Assembly (NCBI GenBank): GCA_034620365.1
Contig: JAQGEQ010000110.1
Span: 496,001 to 560,000, forward strand
Source: Pegea sp. RAD2-039
Taxonomy: Eukaryota > Chordata > Thaliacea > Salpida > Salpidae
Reading direction: 5' to 3'
DNA length: 64,000 bases
Part shown: one piece after another, positions 12,597 to 22,349 of the stretch
Numbering within the stretch: the stretch's first letter is position 1
Layout: every line of letters starts with the position of its first letter
Made by a program: the position numbers and the translations under genes
Notes under the pieces: generated by a model
The model's database searches: none
The model's input: the letters and a program-made list of their open reading frames with translations, nothing else
Told to the model about the DNA's origin: nothing

Positions 12597-13796
12597 ATGA
12601 TTTTTGATTGTCATGTGAAGTTTAAAAATCAAGCTCATGGTGATGCGACTGTTTTGATTTTAAAAGATTCTGCTGGAAATGGAGTTTTGGTAACATACTG
12701 TGAATCCTTATCAGATATAAGGGTTTTTAATGTTGTTGGTGGTAAAATGTCTATAGATGTAGATTGCTTAAGTCGTAGAAAACAGCAAGCACAACCAAAA
12801 GGTATCTTGTCTGTTTTATACGGTAAGGTTAATTTATATTTCAAAAATTGCAGCAGAGATGCTTATACTTTTGTTAACTCAACTAATGAAATATTTGAAA
12901 CTGATTTTTCTAATTTTACTCCAATTGATAAGTTTGATCTTTGTAATCTGAAACAATTATGTCCTAAGATGAAGCTTCAAGATATAGCTTATAGAAGTAC
13001 GTATGCTGGGCTAACTGAATGGCTAAAAGATAAAACAAGTCATGATGCTATCACAGAATTGAATTTGTCAAACAGCAATCTTTCTACTTTCCCCAAAGAA
13101 ATTCGTTATTTTAAGAGTCTTCGTCATCTGTGGCTCATTAGTAACCAAATCATGGATTTAAACGAAGAATTGTTTGGCCTTGAATCAGGATTAATTAAAA
13201 CTCTTAAACATTTAAATCTTTCCCGAAACCAGATTAAGAAGCTTCCCTTAAGTTTCTTCAATTTACAAAATCTTGAAACTCTTCATCTTGCTGATAACAA
13301 GTTGGATTGTATTCCTAATGCAATAGAGAAGTTAAACAAACTGAAAACTTTTTCCGCTGCTAATAATCGACTAACATTTCTACCTGCCACTATATTGAAA
13401 TTACCAATTCGTGCTGCTAGTATTTCAAGAAATCCATTACTTAAACTCGATGATCAGCCTATCCGCCTCACGACCCAACAGGATACTTTTCCATCTTTAT
13501 TTGAAATAGCATTGAATGCTTTATACAAAATTCCTTCAGAGTTTGAAAAAGTACCATTGATTCTACAATTTCTTGTTCGCGCTGAGGAGCGTGAAACATG
13601 TTTATGTGGTTGCAAAATATTTGCAGCATCAGCGAGAGTGATTATGCAAGTTTCTTTTCGCAATTTTGCGCCACAAAAATTTCCTGTTGAATTAGTTTGT
13701 TGTTCTTCTCGGTGCTTCTTACAGCAAAAACTTGAATTAATGAAACCTGATCACGAAGACTCTGATAAAATAAGAAAATTTTCTTATCAATTTTAA
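12597..13796 (+). CDS. LRR1: LRR1 (PPIL5), CUL2 ubiquitin ligase receptor
   Basis: LRR1 is the substrate receptor of a CUL2-RING ubiquitin ligase; in animals CRL2-LRR1 ubiquitylates the CMG helicase so that replisomes are unloaded at termination. The 399-residue single-exon protein is close in length to human LRR1. Residues 1-130 form the N-terminal domain, followed by about six leucine-rich repeats at roughly 140-290 (NLSRNQIKKLP, HLADNKLDCIP, SAANNRLTFLP). SLFEIALNAL at 300-309 fits an elongin BC box, and IPSEFEKVPLIL after it sits where the CUL2 box lies. The cysteine-rich tail (CLCGC at 336-340, CCSSRC at 369-374) matches the CVCGRFC and CSLGC blocks of human LRR1. The start is the first ATG of the frame. 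Being intronless sets it apart from most genes here. Confidence 0.88.
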   Translation: MIFDCHVKFKNQAHGDATVLILKDSAGNGVLVTYCESLSDIRVFNVVGGKMSIDVDCLSRRKQQAQPKGILSVLYGKVNLYFKNCSRDAYTFVNSTNEIFETDFSNFTPIDKFDLCNLKQLCPKMKLQDIAYRSTYAGLTEWLKDKTSHDAITELNLSNSNLSTFPKEIRYFKSLRHLWLISNQIMDLNEELFGLESGLIKTLKHLNLSRNQIKKLPLSFFNLQNLETLHLADNKLDCIPNAIEKLNKLKTFSAANNRLTFLPATILKLPIRAASISRNPLLKLDDQPIRLTTQQDTFPSLFEIALNALYKIPSEFEKVPLILQFLVRAEERETCLCGCKIFAASARVIMQVSFRNFAPQKFPVELVCCSSRCFLQQKLELMKPDHEDSDKIRKFSYQF

Positions 13797-14980
13797 AACC
13801 TCCAAAAAAGCGATCTTTTGTCTGCTCTTCAATCACTGTTTTTGAAGAATATTCTCCAGCAGCTGCAGTAAATATGTTTTAATCTGCTGCAATGACATCA
13901 TATAAAAAATCCTAACAGATTTTTGCCTTAAGTTTGCCCCTGTCAGCTTTTTATAACATTTAGAAAAATTGTTTTTGTAATTTTGGTTGACGATTAAAAT
14001 GATAGATGTATTCTTGTGGTTTGAGAGAGATATCGAACTTACTTGACAGTTTTAATTTTTTAGTAACTAGAAAAATGTAAGGGGAAATTCATTAAAAGAA
14101 AAGTCTTGCTTCTTATACGATCTTGTGGTTTGAAGATGTGTTGATGAAAACATTTAATTGATGAAAAGAAAACAAAATTGATAAGTAGAACAAATTCAAA
14201 CATACTTCACATTACAGAACACCGATTTATAAAAGCTTCGATATAAAATCTTAGATAAAAAATGTTAAAGATATATTTTGCTTGATGTTTATTAGACGAC
14301 TATTAGACGAGTTACTACAAGTTTGATTGATGGATTAAATCAAGAGTATATTTGTCAAAATCTTTCAATCAGTCACTCCAATCAAAATTTATCCGTCATT
14401 ATATAATTATTCTAAAGAAATAATATTTTCAATTTTTCAACGAAACTAGAATAACTTGTAGAAAATTTAGCTTCTCTAACCGTTGTTAGAAGTTAGTTCA
14501 TGAAGCTAGAAATAAAGTCCTTTTCTTTTTTATCTTTATCATTTGAGATTTTCTAAATAAAATAACTACTTCAGTTAAATTTCAAATAAATTTATAATTA
14601 ATATTTTTTGTAAAGTAAGCAATCAACAAACTTGCTCATCTCCAGTATGATGGATTTGATGACAAATATGTTTGTAGATGTAATCAGCATTTATAGGTTA
14701 ATCAGCTAGGTTATCAAGTTACTTAAGAAAATAAATTGTTTCCTTGAAAAAGTTAATTAAAAGCCGAATCTAATTCACTCAACGAAAGTAAAATTTAATT
14801 ATCAAATCATTAGTTGACATTTGTCTTAAGGAAAAAACAAACCATTTCATTTTGATCTCCATAATGATAGCGTCGGTTTAGGTAATGACATCGAATGTGA
14901 TAATCTCTTTTGTCATCAGGACTCTTGAAAAATAAACTTTTTGGTTATTTAGATTTCTAATAAATATTTTATCGATTAAC
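13797..14980. other. Intergenic region after LRR1
   Basis: Contains the LRR1 3' UTR and AT-rich spacer. The stretch near 14337-14420 (ATCCGTCATTATATAA) loosely resembles the promoter-like piece at about 16010-16070, but the match is short. I see no coding exons. Confidence 0.35.
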
Positions 14981-15267
14981 TTAACTTACAATAGGGCAAT
15001 TATCTGTTAATAGATATAATCTATTATAATATTATTAAATAAGTAATTCAACGAATCAAAAACCTGCTCATCCCCATAATGATGAATGTAATGATGAAAG
15101 TAATGATGAACTTTTTGGTAAACATATCGCCTGCAATTAATTTGTGTTAATTGTATTTTTGAAAGTTATTACTTTGCAGAACAAGAATTAATTCAATAAG
15201 TTTATAAAATTGGTTTTAATTACACTTTGTTAAAACCGATTTTAAATTGTATAGTTCTAAATAGATA

Positions 15268-15348
15268 CGTATTATTTTTCTTTTCTTCTGCATAAGCAGT
15301 TGAAAGAGCAGTAAGTCCCATCAATACAACAATGATCATCAGCTTCAT
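15268..15348 (-). pseudogene. Inverted copy of the peptide gene exon 1
   Basis: On the minus strand from the ATG at 15348 the same signal peptide is encoded as at 8939 (MKLMIIVVLMGL, ending AYAEEKKN). The donor differs: GTGTAA in the original is altered so that the exon would have to end at a GTATCT. The intron-like sequence continues to about 14990, but I found no second or third exon. The upstream region that should sit directly to its right is displaced to about 16080-16200 by inserted retrotransposon sequence. It is most likely a non-functional duplicate. Confidence 0.65.
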
Positions 15349-15439
15349 GATTGCTTCTTATTCTTTAAAAATTTTTTACAAAGATTTCTACTATAACAAA
15401 ATAATTTTGAAAAATTATTCTCTTATTACTCATTGTGTC

Positions 15440-15930
15440 ATCAATCATCCCAATTTAGGTAAAGCGTTTGGTTCTGTTTTACAGAACAAGATCATTACTG
15501 TATTGAAAAATTAAAAAATTAACAGCTTTATCTTGCAGTGGATTGAAGATTACTTATCAGGTAGAACCCAACAAACTCGTGTAGAAAGATCGTTATCTTC
15601 TTCTAGTCAAATCACTAGTGGTGTTCCTCAGGGTTCTGTTCTGGGTCTCCTTCTCTTTTTAATTTTCATTAAAGACCTCATCAGAAGACTAGTAGCAGTA
15701 TATAATGTCCGAGTGGTTGTGTATTCAGATGACATCAAGCTATCAAGACTTCAAGACAAGCACCATTTTAGACGCTTTTTTGTACAACAAATTATATAGA
15801 TAGCAGAAAAAAGTTTTATCCATAGTTCTAGTTTTAAAGTATGGTCTAAGTTTACAAAGATTTAATTTGTTTAACCTTCAGGTGTTGATTTTGTACTGAG
15901 AAGGATGTAAATAGTCATTACAAAATTTGT
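15440..15930 (+). mobile_element. LINE reverse transcriptase fragment (CR1/L2/Jockey type)
   Basis: The plus strand encodes broken pieces of a non-LTR reverse transcriptase: LGKAF...KIITVLKN, a stop, then QWIEDYLSGRTQQTRV, ITSGVPQGSVLGLLLFLIF and VVYSDDIKLSR. SGVPQGSVLGxLLF is the classic RT motif and YSDD replaces the usual YADD catalytic block. After about 15740 the frame shifts and a tail-like piece (LQRFNLFNLQV) follows, so internal sequence has been lost. The fragment is 5'-truncated and inactive. It separates the inverted peptide exon from its upstream region. Its last part (15748 on) is included in the segmental duplication found again at 29746. Confidence 0.8.
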
Positions 15931-16079
15931 TTCAAATTTAAACGATGAAAATTTCTACTAAATCAGGAATATAACCGTTGAACTCTTAAATTCATCCACG
16001 CCTTTCAGTAAGCTACACCAATCAAAATGTATCTGTCACTAGGTAAATATTTTTATATAAAAATACAACCTTTGGATTA

Positions 16080-16200
16080 CTTCTTGCTCTTTAAAAAAGA
16101 TTTTGTAAGGTACTATCAATTAACAAAAGTTTATCTTAAATTATCTCACTTGATATGAGTTTGGAAACTAGTCATAAATTTCAGTTGCATTTACACTACT
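16080..16200 (-). repeat. Displaced upstream region of the peptide-gene copy
   Basis: Reverse complement of 8821-8935, the region directly upstream of the secreted peptide gene. It includes CTTTAAAAAAGATTTTGTAAG and the TATCACTTGATATGAG-like block. A shorter, altered copy of the same words sits beside the pseudo-exon at 15355-15400, so the LINE material is flanked on both sides by this sequence. A third copy lies at about 30078-30190 in segmental duplicate B. Confidence 0.65.
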
Positions 16201-16758
16201 TTTTTTCAAAAATTTTATTCAAAAATTTTCCTACTAATCTCATTTAAATGTTTGTATTAAACGTATTCTATTGAAATCGAACTTCAAAACAAGAAATAGT
16301 TATTTTAAATTGAAAGAATTCGGTATTCTCTTATTTGAAAATTAAAAAATTGCTAACTTTTAATGACAACACAAATCTAGAATTTAGATATTCAAAATGT
16401 AAATATAAACTTAGAGGCTACCTAACATAAGGAAAACAACTTAACAAAAGATATACTAAATCCCAAAAGCTATGACAAATATTTCTACCATATACAAATA
16501 AAACTGAATATTTACATAATTTACATATATCTCAATTATTTGTAATTATTTATATAACAACACACTATTAGTATACGACAACATCTTTGGTAAAGACACG
16601 TTTTAAACATTTGGGTCCATTTCAAATCCTTCGTTAATGTTTCCTTTAGTCTTCAAGTCTCTAAACAAATTTTTAATAAAAAGAATTTTTATACAAACTT
16701 ACTATTTTTTTTAAAGAAAAGTTTTATTTACTTATTTAACATCGTTGTTTTTTAACGT

Positions 16759-19700
16759 TTAATTTTTGCTTAACATAATTGAAAAAATGAAAAACATTAC
16801 AAAAGTAAATAATACAAACATTTGCTTCTTGTATTTGTAAAAATACTTCGCTTCTTCAATTGATTCCATTACTTTACAATTCTTTGTTTCAGGAATAATC
16901 ACACAAGCAATAGAAGAAAGAAAAACTGAGATTCAAATGTTGATGATTATTACTCAATAATAATTATTAGAAAACATTTTACTCAAAGTAAGCTGTTTTT
17001 GAGTTTGTTATTTGAAATATCTGCTTCAATTTTTTTAAGTGTAGTAAGAGCTATCTACTTTTAAGAACATAAAATTATTTTTTATAAAAGTAAGTATCTA
17101 AATCTACTACTGAAGCTATTCGGTAATGGTGTAAATACTAGAGTTGGAAAAAAGTTAAAACTGTTTATACGTAATATTCCAAACACCGTATTTGGAATCC
17201 ATTTCCTATAAAATTGAAGAAAAACTATAATTTGACAAGAAGTTGATCCAATTCTACCAACAGAATTCAGTAATGAGTATGCATTAGCTCTAGAAACAAA
17301 TGTTGAATAAAAAAAAAAGTCAAAAATATTATACCATTTACGAGAGTTTAGCTGTTAGTAACTTTGTAGATAATTACTAGTACTATCTTAGGACAAAATA
17401 TATTTTTATTTTCATGATTTTCACCTCAATAGTTTTCTAAAAATGCTAATGGTATCAATTTGTTTCAATCAATATTTTCAACAAATCTGTGAGGTCTTCT
17501 AATAATAATAATATAACTCTTATCACAGTTTAATTTACAACTTTATTCATGCTTTCTTGGTATTAACTAATCTATGTTAACTTTTGATGTAACTTTGTTG
17601 AAACTAACTTACCTCAAAACTGTAGGTAGAAGCTCTGTTGTTAATAACGCCATGACATAATGTGTCAAGGTAACAGAAAACTTTGCTAAAAGCATGGAAG
17701 CCAATCTGATATTCTTATAACCTAAATATTTAACTTTTTAAATTAATTAAAGAAATTTTTTAAAATAGATTAGCACATATAGTCTAACGAAATGATGAAA
17801 GTATATAACTCTTTATATATTACTTCAAAAACAGATCAGTTAACAAGTTTTTATAATGAAGAAAAAGTGATTTCAATTTAATTATCAACTAGCATTTTAA
17901 AATCCCTATCTTTATATAGAAATTTTAAATACCAAAAATATTTCTACTTTAAGATAGTTTAATGAGGCTAAGATGCTTATGGAGATTGAAGTTGTTAAAA
18001 ATATAAAGCAAACAATAACTTACCAAGCTCACTACAAATGGTAGAAACTAGTAAAAACAATCCTGTTGAAATTTGTCCACCAATCAACAACCTTTTTCGT
18101 TTAAAATATAATGTTGCGACAAAGGTGGACACCAATGAAGTAATTTCCATCAAACCGTCTATTATACAACAAATATAAAGATTATTATCTGCTTAATTTT
18201 AAAAGTCACGATCGCCATAGAAAATTACAAAACATATTTTCAAGTAATTTTAAAAGTAATAACTAACTTAAAATGCTGTTAAGAAACACATCACCCGGCA
18301 AAACGTCGGCATTTAGACTGACCATGAAAAAAGCAGAGGCAACTGTGAACCTATTAAAAAACAAAAAAGATACAAACATCTGTAAAAAATAATTTATGAG
18401 AATATTAGTGTCGCTAACATCCTACCCACACTAATTAGTTTTGTTTTACTGTAAAATTTAGTTAAGCCGAATTTCTTTACTTAAAAAAAGTTTATCATTA
18501 ATAAATAAACAGATTATACATTCTCACCACGGGAACATCAAGCTAATAATAAGCCTTCGAGTCACTGAACATTCCATAAAAATCAACCATAAACTATTTT
18601 TCTGAAATTATAATAAAAATTTAAAGACATTTTTCGTGGTTTGCTGAAAACCTTATCAGAATAAAAATAAAATTAAAAGAAAATTAGATAAAGTAAAATT
18701 TAAAATATTTTGATGAATTATTTTTTAAGTATAATTTATGAAAATATAAAAAAGAAAACAAACATTTGATTCAGAAGTCGATTCAACAATCTCAGCTTTT
18801 TTCCATATATCTTCATCAAGTTTTATTCCATTGATTTTTGCAATTTTCATTGCTACCTAAAAAACTATTACAATATAAGATCCCACTTAAGTGGAGTACA
18901 GCCATAGTAAATTATTTTATTTCTCAATTAAATTGATTTTTACTGTAGTTGAGGTGTTATTCAGGAAAATAACTATTTCTCTAACTTTGAAAATATATAC
19001 AAGTATAAACAATAAAATACTTCAATTTTAGTATAAGGTCACAAACCTGTTTTCCGTGGTGATCTTTATTTTTTGAAAATAGCCATCTCGGGGATTCAGG
19101 AAGAAAAACGATCAAAATAACGATAGGACTTGCTATAATCGATGAATAGAACTAGAAAAATTAAAAGTTAAGTTAATTGCGATTAAAATTTCTTTACCTA
19201 GTTCATCAAAATAGAAATACATTCAAAAAAAACATCAGAAACATAATTGATCAGCATAAGAACATTTTCTAAGTTTCTTCAAAAGAAAATCTTTATTTGA
19301 TTATTTACTTTTTCATTTTATAGTATGAAGTAAAACTTTAAATTCTAACCAAAGCATTATTCCAATCTCTCCACAAATAAGCAATTAAGGTGAAAACCAT
19401 ATAACCCAAGGGAAAAAACAAGTCGCAAATCAAGGCAAATAATGCTCTTTTTTCTATGCTTGCTAATTCTAAAGCTGAAATAAAAACATTATTTAGTGTA
19501 AAATGTAATCTACAAAAGTAAAACTTAATTGATAGTTAAACCATCTTTTTGTATTTATCTTTTCTAAGTGTTAGGTCTTGATAGAGTACCATGTAGGTAC
19601 GAAACTGTAGTCACTCCAACTACAAAAAGTCCTGTAAAAAGCCGACAAATACTATACGAAGCTATTGTTTGGCTATAGCTAGCTCCAAAGTTAAATGCCA

Positions 19701-20621
19701 ATCCTCCAACATATGTAATTAAAAAAATTGTTTTTCTTCCATATCTAAAGATATCAATAAAATACATAAAATAATAAAACAGCTATTGTAGGTTACCTAT
19801 CAGCTAGTCTTCCAGAAAATTGTAATCCGATTAAGCAACCCAGTTGAAACATGCTTGTAGAAAGAGTTTTAAAAAAAGAATCACCGCAAACCATGTTAAA
19901 CTGTTAATAGAACTTAATCAATTCATTTTTAATAAAACTGCAATCTTTACATTATAAATAACATAGCCAGCTTGAATCTGGTGAATATTTCAAAAGTCAA
20001 AGTTTATTTACTTGAGTAGTAGCTGTTTTTGTAAAAATTGACTTATCATAGTGATATCCATTTTCACATGGGATCAGCGGAGCTTTCTTATCAACACACT
20101 CAAGTGTTTTGTTACAGTTGGAAATATCATATCCATGCCTATTATTCAAAACTAATTGTTAGTACAAAGAAAACAGTCTTCCATCATCAACAAACTATAG
20201 TTACCTGCTACAACCATTATATTCATTTTTGCTTATGTCAAAACTTGTAGTTATATCTAAAATTGTTGATTCATTTTTCACATATTCATCTAAAGGTGAT
20301 ACTTCACATCTGTACTCATTAAACAATTGTTTCAGTGGAAATTAATTTTAATTTACTTTATTTTCTTGCTTTCTATAGATATTATTTTTAAATTCTTATA
20401 CACTAATAACAAACTAAATAATTTTACGTAAGAACATTTGTTGCATTTTTATTGTAATAAAATGATGAGAATAACCTGAATATTGGAGAATAAGCAATAA
20501 AAACTGTGGAAATCGCTGTTAGTCCTTCGAAAACCCTTCCACAAAGTAGCACACAAAGCATCAGAATTTGAGCTTTTCCATCTTGACCGATATTTTTTGA
20601 TATCAAATCAAAATGTAACAT
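16759..20621 (-). CDS. SLC22-type organic cation/zwitterion transporter
   Basis: A plasma-membrane MFS transporter of the SLC22 family; substrates in this family include organic cations, carnitine and anions, and cannot be chosen from sequence. Fourteen exons join without a frame break: 20621-20476, 20309-20205, 20138-20012, 19900-19797, 19744-19590, 19474-19350, 19151-19047, 18856-18764, 18601-18528, 18350-18268, 18158-18024, 17721-17613, 17289-17171, 16925-16759. The 548-residue product has normal family length. It starts MLHFDLISKNIGQDGK like other SLC22 proteins, has a large cysteine-containing extracellular loop (about 49-125), the MFS loop SGRLADRYGRKT (about 155-166), PESPRWL near 272, TTELLPTVLR (445-454) and PETKNCKVMESIEEA near 505. 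The apparent promoter side holds repeats. A second near-identical copy lies at 30734-34610. Confidence 0.92.
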
Positions 20622-22300
20622 TTTTCTATTTTGCCTAATCAGTACTAATAAACAAATATATAATATAAATTTTAATTATTAAAGTTGAATTTGTAAGTTT
20701 TGTATCTTTTACTGGTTTCATCTCTACTTGCATTTATTTCATCTAATTCGACGAGAATCAAAACATTTATCATGAAATCTAAGCGTGTTTTGATCAGCCA
20801 CGTTTTTAGAATAAAACAAAATCTAATCTTGTCTTTTTTGTCAACTTTTAATTTATCAATTTTTTCATAATACTTACAAGATCTTTAAACTTTTTTAACA
20901 AGTAATTTCAAAAAAATTGATTAAATTATAAAAGTTTTAAAGAACAAAATTTTGTTGTTTAATAATGAAATTGACTAAAAGTAAAATATAAAGCTTAAAT
21001 TATACAATGTAAGAATAATATAATTCTAAAAATTGTGATTATTGAACTTTAATTTGATGCTTAAGACAATTCAAGCTTTTATATTATTCATAATATACTT
21101 ATTTATGAGATACAATTTTGAATAAAAGCAATTTAACAATTTTTGTCAATAATACAATATAAACTGGTTTAAATCGAATTTCGATAAAAAATTTGAACTT
21201 TAGTTGACTTTTTGCAAAAAAATATGAGAAGTTTAAAATTGCTATTTTTTCAAACAATTTTTCAACAATTAAACTCTTTAAAATGATTTAAAAAATTAGA
21301 AAATAAAAGGTAAAAATTTGCATTGAAGTTTTACAAAACTTATTAATAATTTTCTTTGTTCCAGAGAAAATATTGCAATTAGTAAAACTTCTATTTATTT
21401 TAACTTTTTCTTAGACTAAAATTACCACAAAAAATGACAAAATTTGCAAAGAATTATTGAAATCAAAAACTAGAAGCTAATTTTCCCAAACTTATTGTGA
21501 AAAGCAGAAAAAGCCAGAAGTAGAAGCAATTGGAAGCATTCCTTCTACAATTAGATTAACTAATTAGTATACAACCAATCTGAAAAAAATAAAAATAAAC
21601 TGAAAAATTGCAACTATTAATAAACACTCTTCTTCAAAAACAAGAACTTTATGTGGATATAACTCCCATATTTATTAACACATGGCCTCCCATATTTATT
21701 AATCAAATGCATGGTTTCGTGTAACATATTCAATAGCTCTAATACCGTGCAAAATAAAAAAAAACTAGAGTAAAAATGTAATGTAGGTCATAGGTATTTC
21801 AATATAAGATTACTGAACCATAAAAAAACCACATTTTGACATGGTTTAAAAGCACCTTATTTTGGGGCTAAGTTTGAACTAAATTCTTGAACTTTAGCTC
21901 ATAAGGCGAACTTGTTTAATCTTTGGTCTGTATACTTACTCTGCTGCATTTTAAGCTGATTTATAATTTTGTTTCTTTTTAAGTTTCTTCTGACTCTATT
22001 GTTTTTTGAAAATATCTAATACCTTTTAGATGTTGTTTAAATAAACATCATTTAAGTAGATTTGCCAACAAGTAAAAGACAACACTGTCAGTTTTTTTAT
22101 TTATTTTGTTGTAATTGTTTTTTTGATTTAAAATTAATATTTTCTTATTCTTCTGCAGTATTCTGAACTTTTTAGATTAATTAAGCTAAAACCCACTTCT
22201 TATTTACCAGCTCATATTGCTTTGTTATTTTCAATATAAGAGCTATATATTTTGTCATATGCGGCCATGTGTTGAATAAATATCATATAAAAAAGGTAAT
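20420..22300. repeat. Left arm of a large inverted repeat
   Basis: The stretch from SLC22 exon 1 of copy A through its upstream region reappears in reverse complement at about 22350-24680, where an equivalent exon 1 (24479-24625) faces the other way. The centre is near 22320. Near the centre the match is close: the words ATGATATTTATTCAACACATGGCCGCATATGACAAAAT occur in both orientations. The outer parts differ by substitutions and small indels. Confidence 0.85.
21660..22290. mobile_element. Foldback/MITE-like element of about 0.6 kb
   Basis: The left end (about 21670-21770) carries CATATTTATTAATCAAATGCATGG...ATAGCTCTAATACCGTGCAAAA. The right end (about 22230-22285) carries the same motif inverted (ATAAGAGCTATATATTTTGTCATATGCGGCCATGTGTTGAATAAATAT). 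The interior has no coding capacity. Related units lie inverted at about 22350-22980 and directly at about 35760-36390. Single ends occur at 27290-27340 and 28694-28750. This is the form of a non-autonomous DNA transposon, but I could not define target-site duplications. Confidence 0.5.
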
Positions 22301-22349
22301 CATGTTCCAAAATCAAGCTTATAAAAAGTAAACTTAGCCACGTGATTAG

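Larger units (their letters stand above)
15748..22300. repeat. Segmental duplication, copy A
   Basis: About 6.5 kb here corresponds, in the same orientation, to about 29746-36390. The first 4.9 kb (LINE tail plus the whole SLC22 gene) is nearly identical; the last part, upstream of the gene, is more diverged. The left end falls within the LINE fragment, at the shared words AGACTTCAAGACAAGCACCAT. Copy A holds an intact transporter gene; copy B has a frameshift. Confidence 0.85.

Noticed and set aside
20038-20250. 70-codon plus-strand frame
   Set aside because: Begins with TTG and is antisense to SLC22 exons 2 and 3.
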